Shown: piece after piece, positions 21,639 through 32,173 of the stretch
Numbering within the stretch: position 1 is the first letter of the stretch
Layout of the letters: every line of letters begins with the position of its first letter
NCBI RefSeq assembly: GCF_963678635.1
Contig: NC_087063.1
Location: forward strand, 62,975,290-63,039,289
DNA: 64,000 nt
Direction: 5' to 3'
Source of the DNA: Symsagittifera roscoffensis
Lineage: Eukaryota > Xenacoelomorpha > Acoela > Convolutidae
Position numbers and translations under genes: made by a program
Notes under the pieces: generated by a model
What the model saw: the letters and a program-made list of their open reading frames with translations, nothing else
Told to the model about the DNA's origin: nothing
Database searches by the model: none

Positions 21639-23009
21639 TAGACAGATCCTGGCCGAAAACTTGTTCCTGTGAGAGTTTGAACATTAAAATGTTCGCTTCG
21701 ATCATTAACGATGCACTCGGTGTGTTTGTATTTGATGGTCGTTACCTGGCCAATTGGTAGACTATTAACGCAGTTGCAGTCACTGACTGAATCTGTTGAT
21801 ATCAAAAAACCTTGAATGTATCTTGATAACTTTTTGTTGAAGCTGACTGCAGCTTTGAAAAAAAGCCTAAGCTTTTTTGCCAACTTGAGTCATGGAACTT
21901 CTGATCCACATGGAAGATGAAATCTTTTTTTATGCGTTAATTCCTCTTGAATCTTGATCCGCCACAAGGTTTGAGTGATGGTCGATGTGATGCCAGTCAC
22001 TGGGTTGAGTAGACTCTAGAATTCGCCAATACTGTTTGCAATAAACATTTTGTGTTTTTTTTTCGAGGTTCGCGAGTTCAGGCAAAAACTAAGGTGCTAG
22101 CTGTCCACATGAGTATCTTGCTGAATTTGAATGGATGATTGTGGACTAGTGTACCTCATAATCTGGTTGTTTTCAACGCCGCTGGTTGCTCAAGTCAAGT
22201 ATCGTGATTTTTTGTAATGGGGCCATTTGATTTTTACCCAGAAGGAATTTTACAGTTACTGTTTTTTTACTAGTTGTATTTGGCTAATATCATCGACCCA
22301 GTTTCCAAATTGTTTGCTATGCTTTAACTCCAGAGTTTTGTCCATCGTTCAACTTATAAACTGATATCCATGTACTTTGTAGAAAGATATTAGCTGTTCT
22401 CAGGATTAGCGAAATCAATCCAAATGGATCGTAGAAGCTAGAAACATGTGACCAAAAAATCTTATACGTCCACATATTTTTGTGCATTTGTTTTCCGTTT
22501 TTTCATTGAAAGGAAAAAGTGTCACATGCCAGCTTCCAAAACGAATGCCCAACACTTGTTGATTGAAATTGTCGTCAGATTTTTGTCTATTTTTGACGAG
22601 TGTGTCTACTGTAATCTACTCACAAAAGTTTCATCTGTTGCAGCATTTTGTAAAATTTAGGCATCCTTTGCTCGTTGTTTTTTTGCAGATGCATTGTCAG
22701 GTTTACTGCTTCGTCAACAGTTTCCAGTAGGTCGTCCATGTAAAAATCTCCCCCTACTATTTTTGTTATGTTTTTTTTATTCGCCGTTATCCCTTGCATT
22801 CTGTCGTGGGGCAAAGTAAGCGCTAGCAAATCGGAAGAATCTTGTGCTCCAAAAAAATGTCGTTAGTAATTGTAAACGTCAGAAATTGATGAATTAGAAT
22901 TTTAGAGAAAATAAGAAAAATTCCCGTCTGACTGCGTTATGCTGAATTGCACGAAGATTCCGTCAAAGTCTATCCGAATAGGCACTGCAGAAACATGGAA
23001 AAGAAAAAG
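21636..23009 (-). repeat. Partial fourth tandem unit (RT to RNase H end)
   Basis: 1.37 kb nearly identical to 17577-18950 of unit 3, including the single-base variants shared with unit 3 (CAATTGGTAG; TTTCATCTGTTG). It starts at TTAGACAGATCC and breaks off at AAGAAAAAGA. Both edges fall in 5-8 bp microhomologies with the neighbouring segments. Confidence 0.9.
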
Positions 23010-23170
23010 AAAATTGCTTATCTTCAAGTGTGCGAGTCATGATTGTAACAGTTTGAGCGTACATTATCAGTGTTTCGGGTTTGCCTCAGTGAGGTCTTGG
23101 AAACCGGATGAGTCTATTGATGAAGCATATCCTTCAGTAATAGCTTCAGTTTTTCCAGTGACTAGACATT
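23010..23170 (-). repeat. Second copy of the 21474-21638 segment
   Basis: Almost identical to 21474-21638 (shared AAAATTGCTTATCTTCAAG and GACTAGACATTTTA). It sits between the partial unit and the right-hand gag copy. Confidence 0.85.
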
Positions 23171-23965
23171 TTAAGTGTGAAAATTTTTTTTAAGCATTGC
23201 TGATTGGTGTTTATAAGATGAAAAATTGAGTCGGCTATACCAAATTGCCCTATTCGTTGGGTCTTCATTACTTTTGTTAAGGTTGACTTTTGGCGGAGCA
23301 TCGTTTAAAGGAAGACATCCAAAATTGCTCAGTTTTGCCCTGTAAACTGAGTCCATCGGGTTTCCGCCCAATTGAGTCAAGCCTCCGTTGTCTGCGATCC
23401 CATTCCTAAACTTTTGGCCATGTCCTCTGTTTAAATTTCTAGCTGATACCTCATTTGTTGTATCAAACAAATCTTCTCCGTCGCCTGCTGTGTGTTTCCG
23501 CGTGTATTCAGCTGCTTCTTAAGTTCGATTGGAGTATTTTGTCATGTCGTTGTCCAGAATCAGGTGACTCTTGCTTGTGTAACTGCTGCTTATTTGTATC
23601 GTTGAGGTAGCACTAATTTCCAATCTGCCCTTTTCCGTTGCTGTTTTTCTTTTTTCTTCATTCAGCCCAGAGTTCAGCTTCTTCATCAGTTTTCTAAATG
23701 AATTTTTTTTTGAGAGCTGATCGGCGAATTCGTCATGAAAATCTACTTCAAGACTTGCTAGTAGTTCAATGGTTGTTTCGTCGAGAAGTGATAAGCTCTC
23801 GGTTGTCTTTTGTTGTCGTTGTTTTGCGTCATCCAGTTTTTCTTGTTCCGAAGCTTCGACTAGGTTTTGTTTGTTCCACGATATCAAAACTTTTAGATTT
23901 GCGTGCAAGACAGCTTCTTGAACTACTTTAGAAGTCATGATACAAATACATATAGATTGTGCCAT
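23171..23965 (-). pseudogene. Gag-like polyprotein N-terminal region, copy 1
   Basis: The same 148-codon frame as at 20732, with few substitutions, starting MAQSICICIMTSKV. It carries the same in-frame TAA at 23519-23521, then the same DTTNEVSARN continuation, which diverges and is truncated at about 23190. This copy is next to the 5' leader and LTR, so it is in the native order. The shared stop means gag was already broken before the duplication, or that readthrough was once used. Confidence 0.55.
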
Positions 23966-24292
23966 CTAATGTGACGGGTCCTAATCAAGTTGTCATTTGC
24001 TGCGCATCTCCGTGATTGATGTGAGGTTAAGTTGTATTTTTTTGTACATCAGTATGTGTTCAAAGTCCTGGTGTTTGTGTATTGCATAATTGTTTTAGAG
24101 TGCTCCAGGTGTGGGGGTTGCTCGTTTCAAGTTCGTGCGAGGGTAGCTCGTATCTAGTTTGTGCGGGGTCGCTCGAAACCCGTTGGTCCTCGTCGGGGTC
24201 ACCACTGAGCGGTGTTGGGGGGAGTAGAGAGCTCAACTCTACGTTAACTCTTACTGTTAAGGTTATGACTGCGCTAAAATAATGAACCTTAG
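23966..24292 (-). other. 5' leader of the BEL/Pao element
   Basis: Untranslated region between the gag start and the 5' LTR, duplicated at 20733-21047. A primer-binding site is expected within the first bases inside the LTR (about 24292-24270), but I could not match it to a specific tRNA from memory. Confidence 0.55.
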
Positions 24293-24641
24293 TGCAGGCG
24301 TAACTGATGCCCTATTGGCCTCTTAAGATATCAAGCTGGTAGCCTATTGTTCCTTATTCTTTTGTGACTTTTTGAGTATCAATCAGGTACATTGAGTCTC
24401 AATACTCGAGTGGATTTCAGCCCTTTCTCATTTTTTATGAGTTTACAGATCAAGTTTCCTATATATGATCTTTTTTTTTGTCAAATTTGATCAAGAGTAA
24501 AAAAGTAAAAGTCGAGCAATTGCATGTCATTGAATTAAGGATCAATGGTTGCTTGGTTTTCAGGAGTTTTGATTTTTTGGTTTACCGCCACAATAAATCA
24601 ACCTTCTGACTCATCAGCGCATTTGTCTTCTCATCTGCGCA
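24293..24641 (-). repeat. 5' LTR (right end) of the BEL/Pao element
   Basis: Plus-strand TGCAGGCG... to ...CTGCGCA. It aligns with 8937-9291 over its whole length at about 75% identity by eye. LTRs are identical at insertion, so this divergence implies either an old element or a hybrid of two related elements. Confidence 0.7.
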
Positions 24642-25243
24642 GTTTTTTTGGAATGCTTCAAACAATCTTATTGATATCAAAGTCTTGCGCCCGATTTTCC
24701 AAACTTACACTAATCTTTTTGTTTTTTTCTGTGAAGTGTTTTACGTTTGAAAACTGAATTGGCTAGTGTTGGATAATTAAATCTTATTTGGTAGTGTTGC
24801 GAGTTAAATCAGTATCGTTTGAATATATTTTGAATTGAGGCAACTTGAAGTGCGGCAAAATTGTCATTTGAGCGAAAAATGGATTTTCGTACGAGACATT
24901 GCATTGTGTGCGGGGTGAAAAACTAATTAACGGCCAGTTGGAACCTTCATGGTTTGGCTTTCATGCGAGCACACTTATACCTAATTTTCGTTCACCATAA
25001 GCTGGGCAATTATTCGGTATTATTTTACGAGACATCCATTTTTGGTTGACCAAATTTCAAAAAATTTTCTAAAGGCTCATTTGGCGTTAGTGTACACTAT
25101 TTTCAGGGGTGCAGGAATCTTTTCAGAAAGTGCTCAAAATTTTCTCTTTATACGTTTTAAACACCAACAATTTGGTCCATTTAAAAAAAACTGGACAAAC
25201 TTCTGTCAAAAAAACGCCCCCGCCACCCTCGAAAAAAGATTAC
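24642..25243. other. Unique AT-rich flank
   Basis: No gene or repeat recognised. It would be intron 3' of the exon at 25451-25244 on the minus strand. Confidence 0.45.
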
Positions 25244-25451
25244 CGCCTCCACTGTTTGGCATACTTCTAAAACTGACCGAACTTCTTCCCATTTTTTCAA
25301 ATCTTCCCATTCTTCCTTTAATTTCTTGAAGTCTGGTGGTCTCTCACAAGCCTGGTGGAGTTTCTTCATCTGAGGCATGCGACGCTTGTATAGGCTACAT
25401 ATCAGTATGACCAAATGATAAAATATGAAGATTGGAGGCGGAACCCGCGGC
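25244..25451 (-). CDS. Host exon, TRPM-like channel C-terminal linker (tentative)
   Basis: This is the cleanest exon in the window. A polypyrimidine tract and CCTTTTCAG acceptor (25452-25460) and a GCG/GTAATC donor (25243) bound 208 nt: 1 + 69 codons. The peptide starts RPRVPPPIFIFYHLVILICS and continues with a basic/acidic helical part (MKKLHQACERPPDFKKLKEE, then WEDLKKWEEV). A Pro-Pro-Pro-hydrophobic segment followed by charged helices resembles the region after the last membrane segment (TRP helix onward) of TRPM cation channels. The family call rests on pattern memory only. It exits in phase 0. The preceding and next exons are not identified with certainty. Confidence 0.5.
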
Positions 25452-26120
25452 CTGAAAAGGAAAAAAAAATCATTTATGAGCTTTTGAATACGTTCGATTT
25501 TCATAATTTTAAATTCTAGATAAATTTTTTGTTCTCCATTTTAAAATATCACAGTCTATGGTTTGGCCAGAGCTCAGAATATATACTACTTGCAACAAGA
25601 AATTTTTTCCTAGCATTGTAATTTTGTTCCTTAACTAATATTTTTCCTTAGACTTGAAATTGTTTTATACTTAGCTAGAAAGCGAGTGCAAAATAATTGC
25701 AAGAAAAAATCATTGTATCGATTGGCTGTTAATATTCCCACTCTATCATCATCATCAAACTATACCGCCAAGAAATCAAATTTGTGTCACAAAATATGCA
25801 CAACCAAGAATATTAGGGCAAAAGCTTTTAGGTTCAATGTGACCCTTACGACCCGTACCCATCGGAAGCTGTTTTTCTAGATAGAAAATCTATGTGGACA
25901 ATCAAGCCTAGTTTTCTCGTATTTTCTGTGCAGAAGTGATCTGTTTCTTTTTTAGTTTAGAAACAAACTGTTTCTAGAAAAATTAACCAGAAATCAGTTC
26001 ACTGCTCAACCGCAACGAGATAAGCATGCTTCGAGTATACACAAAAGTAGTAGCGAATACAATGCAAGCTTACACTTGTTATAACCTTGTTATTCTCCTA
26101 AAACTAAGGAACTCTATCAT
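25452..26120. other. Intronic or intergenic AT-rich DNA
   Basis: Upstream intron of the 25.4 kb exon on the minus strand. TCTAGA-containing strings and a CCAGAAATCAG motif occur on both sides of the SINE-like head, but I could not define a larger repeat. Confidence 0.4.
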
Positions 26121-26188
26121 GGGCTGTAGCCTAGTAGATAGAGAAAATATCTTGCAAGCAGAAGGTCGGGAGTTCGAGGCCAATCAGG
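26121..26188 (+). mobile_element. tRNA-derived SINE head or tRNA pseudogene
   Basis: Contains an RNA polymerase III A-box-like TAGCCTAGTAGA (26127-26138) and a B-box-like GAGTTCGAGGC (26170-26180), spaced as in tRNA genes. The middle resembles an anticodon arm (CTTGCAAGCAGAAGGTC, TGC in the loop position, alanine-like). The acceptor stem and anticodon stem do not pair properly, so it is not a working tRNA. It is followed by AATCAGGAAAC and a T run, as in tRNA-derived SINEs. The 3' end of the element is not clear. Confidence 0.5.
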
Positions 26189-27059
26189 AAACTTTTTTTC
26201 TAGCTAGAAATAGCCCAAATTTAGCTAATTGTTGATCAGAATTAGAATTAGAAACAAAGTTTTTAAAGAAAATCCATGCTTTATATAATTATTTCAAAAA
26301 TATTTTTTGACCAGAAATTAGATTAGATACAAAAAAATTTCAGGTCAGAAATAAAAAATTTTCTCGGTACGGGGAGCTATGAAATGCTTTTTAGAAGAAT
26401 TTTTTTCTTTAATAAAAGAATTGAACTAAACTTCCACATAGAAAAAAATCCCCACAAGCAAAGCACAAGGGGATAAAACATAAAAAAGCCCAATCTATTG
26501 GAACGAATTGCTTCCAATCTATTTGGAACCAGTTTTGAGCCGGATTGAGTCGACGCTTTTGCGTTGATAGAACATAACACATGCATGTTTTTTTGTCAAA
26601 AATGGCAGGTTGAAAGAAAAAAAAGAAAGAAAATTCGGTCATTTTCTTCCACAGTCGTAAGAAAAAAATACGTGTTTTAATGTTGTTTCAATTTTCGAAG
26701 AACGCTCTTTTTCCAGTTTGCTTTTCATGTGTAGTATGTGAGGCAGTAGTAAATGTTGGAGCTGATTAAGAGGGGGGACTAAAGAACCAATGAAAAAGGA
26801 TAAGCTATAGCATATCAGTTCATTAAGATATGTATTAGCATTGGGTTTAGAGTCTACAATGTAATACGATAGAAAACAGATTTGATAAGGTTTCAGTACT
26901 TCTTCAATAAAAAACTTCAATAAATACAATTTGAAATAATTTGAAGTATGAATTGTTTGAGATAGGGGTTTCCACTATTCATGTTCTATAAAATGAAAAT
27001 AGGAAGCAAACTACTGATATTTCGAAAACTCGGGTTTTTTTGAGGAAAAGTTTAAATCC
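26189..27059. other. AT-rich stretch downstream of the polymerase remnant
   Basis: Frames at 26377-26642 and 26639-26929 (minus) are Phe/Leu rich and unassigned. The latter could be the decayed C-terminal tail of the polymerase gene that starts near 29.3 kb, but I see no specific motif. Confidence 0.35.
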
Positions 27060-29300
27060 TAAAGAAACTTTATAATTCATCTGACTTGTTTTCATATCAG
27101 CAATAAGTCTTACCACATAAACAGAGCATTTCTGTGCACCTAAGTTCCAGTTTAAAAAGTCAAGAGTACTGCAAAATATTTGAGGGAAAAATTAATTTTT
27201 GCATCTGCCTTGAAAGACTTCCCACAGGCAAGATACAGACGTATAAAATTTCTTCAGCAAGAGCTAAGCTTAGCGAGTCTCTGATCATCTCCGACTCTTC
27301 TTTTTTTTATAAAGTTACAAAACTTGTCAGTGAAGTTACAGTAGAGATCCAACAACTATAACTTTCCATTTCGCACTATGGAAATTTTAAAGAAAATGAT
27401 GGATTCTCTGTCCTGAAATGTTGATTTTTTTCACAACGGTATTCAGTGTTTTGATCAGTGGTTCCCTGATTGGCCTATGAGTCTTCTGTTTATTGAGGTA
27501 CTTCGTGATTCTATGCCGGGATCTAGTCATGATCTGATGTCCATAGGAGGAATTACCCAAAAGTATTATTGTTTCTGCTACATTTCCTGAAAACGACTTC
27601 TCATGTCCTTCTCAGCTACCAGCAACCACTGACCGTACAAAAATACTGAAATTTTTCGAGGAGAAGACTGAATAAAAGGGTAAATTATGGTGCACTGCAA
27701 CCCAAGTTCCATCTTAAGTTTGAAGAGGGTAGTTAAAACTGTTCCATTTTCCAGCTTGAAGCTAGATGTTAGCATTGTTTGAAGATGTTTTCTTCATTTC
27801 GATCGCAATTGTATAACTCCTCATGTAGTCCACATTAGCTTTTCTTCCAAAATCGATTTTTGAAAACTGGAAAAAAACTAGCTAGTTTCGATTTCATTTC
27901 ATCTGGAACAACTAAACCGCACTGAACTTTGCCAGAAAAAAAATGACTTTTTTCTAGATAAAAGGGAGTATGTCGAAAAAAGTAGTTTGATAGCAAATAA
28001 TTTTCTGGCAAAGTTTTTGAGTTTGTCCTTGGTTTTGAGATTTACCAACTGCTCAAACTATTTATTTTATATAGTTTTTTAATTGTTCTTATCTATCTTC
28101 TATCTTCTTTCTTTCCTGAAGAAAATGTCTTTTTCAATAAGTTGTCAGGATCAGCTTTCCAAAATTTTAATAAAGAGTTTTAACTTGATAATGGAGTTTT
28201 TGAGGCTTTTCTGGAACCATTGAGCATTACTCCTTGTCTTTTGGCGGACCTCGCGTAGAGGTCCAGAATCATTTAATGTTTCCCTTAAACAGTTTTGAAA
28301 TAAATTTTATGATTAATTGATCTCGTCATATGTTACTTAGGTTTAAATTGAAGCTGCAAATTTTTCAATTTTTCATCATTAGAAAGGACATGTCGCGATT
28401 TTTTTGCGTTTAACCGTATCTTTGTTTTCGAAGATTTCGCGCAAAGTAACGGGATATTGATCGAAGAAGCACTAATTGTTAAGAACTTCGAAAGTTGGGC
28501 TTTTCAAATTACGGAAAATGGATTGGTCAGTACTTGCAGGAGATTTATCATTAAATCTAGTTGGTTTCTCTATTTAATGTATTCACGTCTGATGTTATAG
28601 ATATCTCACATCTTATTACCTCGGTCAATTTTTTGACCTGCTAAGAAGAATCGAGCTACCTGACATGAACGAAAATGGTAGTAACATCCCATTGCTTTGA
28701 TACAATGGTGATATCATCCCATCATATTACAGTAATCACAATAAACGACCACATTAAAACAGTCGACTTTCTTGCTTTTTCCGGATGTGAAAATACTCTG
28801 AGTTTTGATTGTTTTCCAGTTATGGGATTAGACAAAATTCTCATGGAGGCGAGTTATGTTAAGTCTACTTTTGAAATTCTGCATATCGGTGCAAAACATA
28901 TACCTCGTGAAAAATCCTGTTGGCAGATCTTGACACACTGATTATTGGTAAAACTGGCTCGCATCAATTCCATCGATGGGTTTACAAATAATTGATGAAA
29001 GTCTTATGAATGTTTCATCAATTAAAACAGCTTTTCGAGTAAAAACAACGGAAGTGCCGATGGTCATATCATCTCGCAATTTTTCAAACAAATCTTTGTC
29101 ACCTTCGCAAAATTGATAAAATTGTGCAGGCACATAATTTTGGAATCTAAAGAGAAATGGGAATGTAAATCCAAGCTTGGACATATAAATTCCTTGATTG
29201 TGATAAAACTGAATCAATTTCGGGTAAATTTTAAGGATTGGAACAACATCCTTCTGGTTGTATTTTTGCAGAGAGTCTTTAAACACAGTCAATCCGATTT
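27060..29300 (-). pseudogene. Protein-primed-type DNA polymerase B remnant (Polinton-like)
   Basis: Minus-strand pieces in conserved order but several frames: SVVFTRKAVLIDETFIR and motif A (GIDASQFYQ, about 28977-28947); a stretch with FTRYMF and CDYCNMM (28930-28700); SSFKLENGTVLTT (27775-27700); motif B (GNSSYGHQIM, about 27555-27530); motif C region (MIRDSLSLALAEE, about 27288-27250); and a Cys-rich CTEMLCLCGKTYC (27140-27100). The long gap between motifs A and B fits the terminal-protein insert of protein-primed polymerases, as in Polinton/Maverick elements. Motif C lacks the catalytic acidic pair, and stops are frequent, so it is dead. I saw no Polinton integrase, capsid or terminal repeats. 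Confidence 0.7.
28246..28264. other. 7-bp-stem hairpin inside the polymerase remnant
   Basis: GGACCTC (28246-28252) and GAGGTCC (28258-28264) flank the loop GCGTA. It is a perfect stem in otherwise AT-rich sequence. There is no T run after it, and its meaning is unknown. Confidence 0.6.
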
Positions 29301-29457
29301 TCTTCCAAGTTTCTTATAAGTAATTGTAATTATCCAAACCGGTTGAAGCCACAAGAAAAGTTCGCATATCTCTCCAGATATTGTTTTAAATCAACCAGTT
29401 GATTTTTCTCCAAACGCAAAAATTTGTAGACAACTCTGCTTACTCCGAGTCTTCAAC

Positions 29458-29672
29458 TCAATCGTTTTTGTACCGCTTTTGATTTCTCGAAATATTCTTT
29501 CCTCGGTTGTTCAATTGATCAATGAAATTTTTTATTCTTTCAATGACGGCTACTTCAAGGTTCTGCAAATTTGTTTGCATCCCAAGCTTTCCTGTATCGG
29601 CCAAAAAATCGAGGTTGCTTACGAACTCAAAAATCAAGTTCTTCTTCAGATTTCTCGTCGGTTGTTTCTGTT
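29458..29672 (-). pseudogene. Coding remnant upstream of the polymerase motifs
   Basis: An open minus frame of about 70 codons without a clear start, containing FLADTGKLGMQTNLQNLEV and IERIKNFIDQLNNRG. The composition is strongly coding-like and helical. It lies just before the polymerase remnant in the same orientation and may be its N-terminal part or a neighbouring element gene. I cannot assign a family. Confidence 0.45.
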
Positions 29673-29807
29673 TTTAAATTGGGTACTTAGAAGAAAATAG
29701 TTTAAGTTTCCCATTTACCATCTCAGATTCCACCGGAAAAGGTTGATAAGCACTCAACTCCTATTTGAATTTGTCTCCATCTTCCACTTCCTCTTCCACG
29801 TACTTGT

Positions 29808-30125
29808 TCAAGCCCCCAATTGTATCAATTGGTTTCTATTGTTTTGTTCCAATTTCTCTTCCGCGATGTTTTTGGAGAAAGCAGAAGCTGGAAAACACTC
29901 TTTCACAAGAACTGTTTGGTAGTACAAGCCGTCGACTGCTTCAAACTTGATGGAGCAAGCTTCTTGGCCATATGACAATTTCTTTTTGCCGATTGTAATT
30001 TAAAATCTCATAGTCAGGACGAGAATTACTCCTTTAAACAGTTTTTCGATGTCTAGCTGCATGTTGTCGAACATAAATGCCTCCGCAATCTTGACGTTCT
30101 CCTTTCCATTAGGAGCAGGTATTAT
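29808..30125 (-). pseudogene. Coding remnant with one internal stop
   Basis: A minus frame of about 105 codons broken by a single TAA. The first part reads KIAEAFMFDNMQLDIEKLF and the second SYGQEACSIKFEAVDGLYYQ. Just before it is an acceptor-like pyrimidine tract ending TTTCATAG (30126-30133), so it could be an exon. It is collinear with the polymerase remnant. No domain is recognised. Confidence 0.4.
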
Positions 30126-30370
30126 CTATGAAACAGGAAAAAATTGAGCTAGGATTTAGAAATCTACCAGATTTAATAATTTAAACTATAAACTGGGATG
30201 AATAAACAAATTAAATTTCTTTTTTCTTCTACGGGGTTTGTAAAAATTGAAGTAAAATTCAATTGAATATCTCTGTTTGGCAAACAAAATTAATGATTAA
30301 TACCAAGAAGAGAAACGTATTAGTAATAACTATCAAGTCAACCCCTGCGAATTGCTTTTTTTGATGGTGA

Positions 30371-30498
30371 TGACGTCATTTATTCTTTATCATTAAGATC
30401 ACCACACACGCAAACTTCATTCAATGTTATGACGTCATTCTTTATACAGAAGGGAAATGACCACCCTGTCAAATTTCCATTTTTTAATACTGACGTCT
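30371..30498. promoter_or_regulatory. Three CRE-like TGACGTC(A/T) sites about 60 bp apart
   Basis: TGACGTCA at 30371-30378 and 30430-30437 and TGACGTCT at 30491-30498, spaced 59 and 61 bp. TGACGTCA is the full CREB/ATF palindrome. In AT-rich DNA three in 130 bp is unlikely by chance. They lie upstream of the minus-strand coding remnants at 30.1 kb. A short plus frame (to about 30750) on the other side has coding-like composition but no start. Confidence 0.45.
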
Positions 30499-31679
30499 TG
30501 AAGATTTTTTTTAAATTAAACCAATCACAATTCAGCAGTTCATATACTTAAGTTTGGGTGGACTTTGAAAGTTATTCGTAAGACATCGTATTAAAGTCTA
30601 TGAGTTTCTTCAAGTTATTTCACATTTAAAAGTTTTTCCGAGTGAGTTCCTTGATGATGCGATAAATGTTGATGCGTACTTTTTTCATAATTTGTTGGAT
30701 TTTTGTCTTATCCAAAATAGAGCTCTACTGCTAAGTAGAGGCCCTATTTAGGGAAACTTACTCAACCAAAGAATTTGTTCATGAAACGTGGATTGGTTAC
30801 CAAAGCTTTAAAGTTACTGTTGAATTACACCTGACGAGAAACTATTTTTTTTGTTTCCAGAAATTATGAAATTAAACAGATTCAAACTTGAAAGTCCTAT
30901 AAAAAACTAAAAAACTCATTTTACTCTCTATCCAAAACCTAAATATGTCAAAGCTTCCCAGCAAAATTCAATTTTCCTTCATTTTTTTACAGACTTCATT
31001 ATAAAAATCCTGAATGATTAGGTGGAACAAAAGTTTTGAAAAACTTGCTTTGAAAAAGCCATCAAATTTGAGCATTCATCTCGAGTTCACAACAAAATCA
31101 AAATACTTAGCTTTCTCTCAAATATCCTTTTTTCCCATTGATTGTAAAAAAAAATCATTTGAATTGATGAAAAAAGTTAGCAAAAATGAAAACGGTTTTA
31201 ATTTTTTTTCTTTTTTTATGGGCGATATTCTTCATTTATACAGCAAACAACTTGTAGTCATTTAGTTGCGCAATTTTTTTGTGTATTTTTCGAATTAAAT
31301 ACGAGATATTGATTCTCTAAAGGTAAAGTACTATAACATAAATGGATGTTTTTTCTGTTTGAAAACGGCAGCATTTGAAAATTCTTTAATAGAACTTAAT
31401 TCTGATTAGACACAAATTTTCATAAACAACTCCATAAAAGGAAGCTGAAATGTGATCGGACACGAAGACAGGCCAATTAAGGGAAGTCTACTCCAGTAAG
31501 TTGAGCCCAGCTGTTTGAAATGATGGTATCCCTCACCTTTAAAAAAAAATTGTTTTATTTTTATTTAACTACCGTCAAAGATCTCCTCTCTCAGCTCTGG
31601 ATCGTTCAAATTTCTTGTTTTAATTCAGTCTCTTTCACTATTTTAAAACCTCATGTATTCGGTTAAACGTTTAGCAGGA
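30499..31679. other. AT-rich stretch, no assigned gene
   Basis: An unassigned plus frame at 31014-31265 (83 codons, Lys/Phe/Ser rich) and a start-less plus frame ending about 30750 are the only notable items. A small hairpin, CTCTACT-GCTA-AGTAGAG, lies at about 30724-30741. Confidence 0.35.
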
Positions 31680-32173
31680 ATGATGACAATCAAGGTGCTC
31701 GAGTCAGTGTCAAAAATTTTCTTGGCTAAAATGGGTGTCCCAATTCAAATGTTTCAATTGGTAGAGGTGATGAGAATTGATTTCAATGAGCTTCATATGC
31801 ATTAGTTTCCCATTACCGAGAGTCAGCTTGAAACAATAAGATTGATGGCACAGATTTCATAAAATTTTAGGGCCGATCATCCATGATTTCCGAGTTCCAG
31901 ATACGTGACTCGACCTGTGAACAATTTCCATTACTGCGTGAAACAAGAACGATCTGTCGAGAACCCAATTACAATCAAAGAGGCCGAGGGGTTCCTTAAG
32001 TCAAGATTTACAGTGAGCGAACTAAAAACATAATCTTTGGTGATAATTCCAAGACCAGTTTTGCGCTTCAGTTAGAGCTTGCAGAACTTTGAGAACTTAG
32101 CTGCTTGATAGCTCTTTGGTTCGTAATTAATTTCTTTGATGTACCGTTCTTCGTAGTTTTTTTTGCATGTTTT
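31680..32173 (-). pseudogene. Interrupted coding-like region
   Basis: A minus translation contains recognisably protein-like stretches separated by stops: NYEERYIKEINYEPKSYQAA, then TGLGIITKDYVFSSLTVNLD, then LAKKIFDTDSSTLIVIIPAK. It continues directly from the ORF at 32419-32174. I do not recognise the family. It may be another gene of the element that carried the polymerase. Confidence 0.35.

Larger units (their letters stand above)
8937..24641 (-). mobile_element. BEL/Pao-type LTR retrotransposon, decayed and internally amplified
   Basis: Two related LTR-like ends (8937-9291 and 24293-24641) enclose minus-strand gag-pol remnants. Reading right to left the order is gag, reverse transcriptase, RNase H linker, integrase. 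Diagnostic pieces are a reverse-transcriptase YMDD box (FYMDDLLETVDEA), a BEL/Pao-style SRG linker (AADQDSRGINA), an integrase segment (FGGVCDRLVGIIKK) and an integrase C-terminal segment (LPVGRVIDVHKDKDGI). All frames carry stops and frameshifts, so it is not functional. At 15.7 kb it is far longer than a normal element of this family, because its gag-to-RNase H segment is repeated. I saw no clear target-site duplication. Confidence 0.85.

Noticed and set aside
26121-26188. Functional tRNA-Ala gene
   Set aside because: The acceptor and anticodon stems do not pair. Only the internal promoter boxes are kept.
31014-31265. Plus-strand 83-codon ORF as a gene
   Set aside because: Lys/Phe/Ser-rich composition typical of AT-rich chance frames. 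No supporting splice or domain signal.
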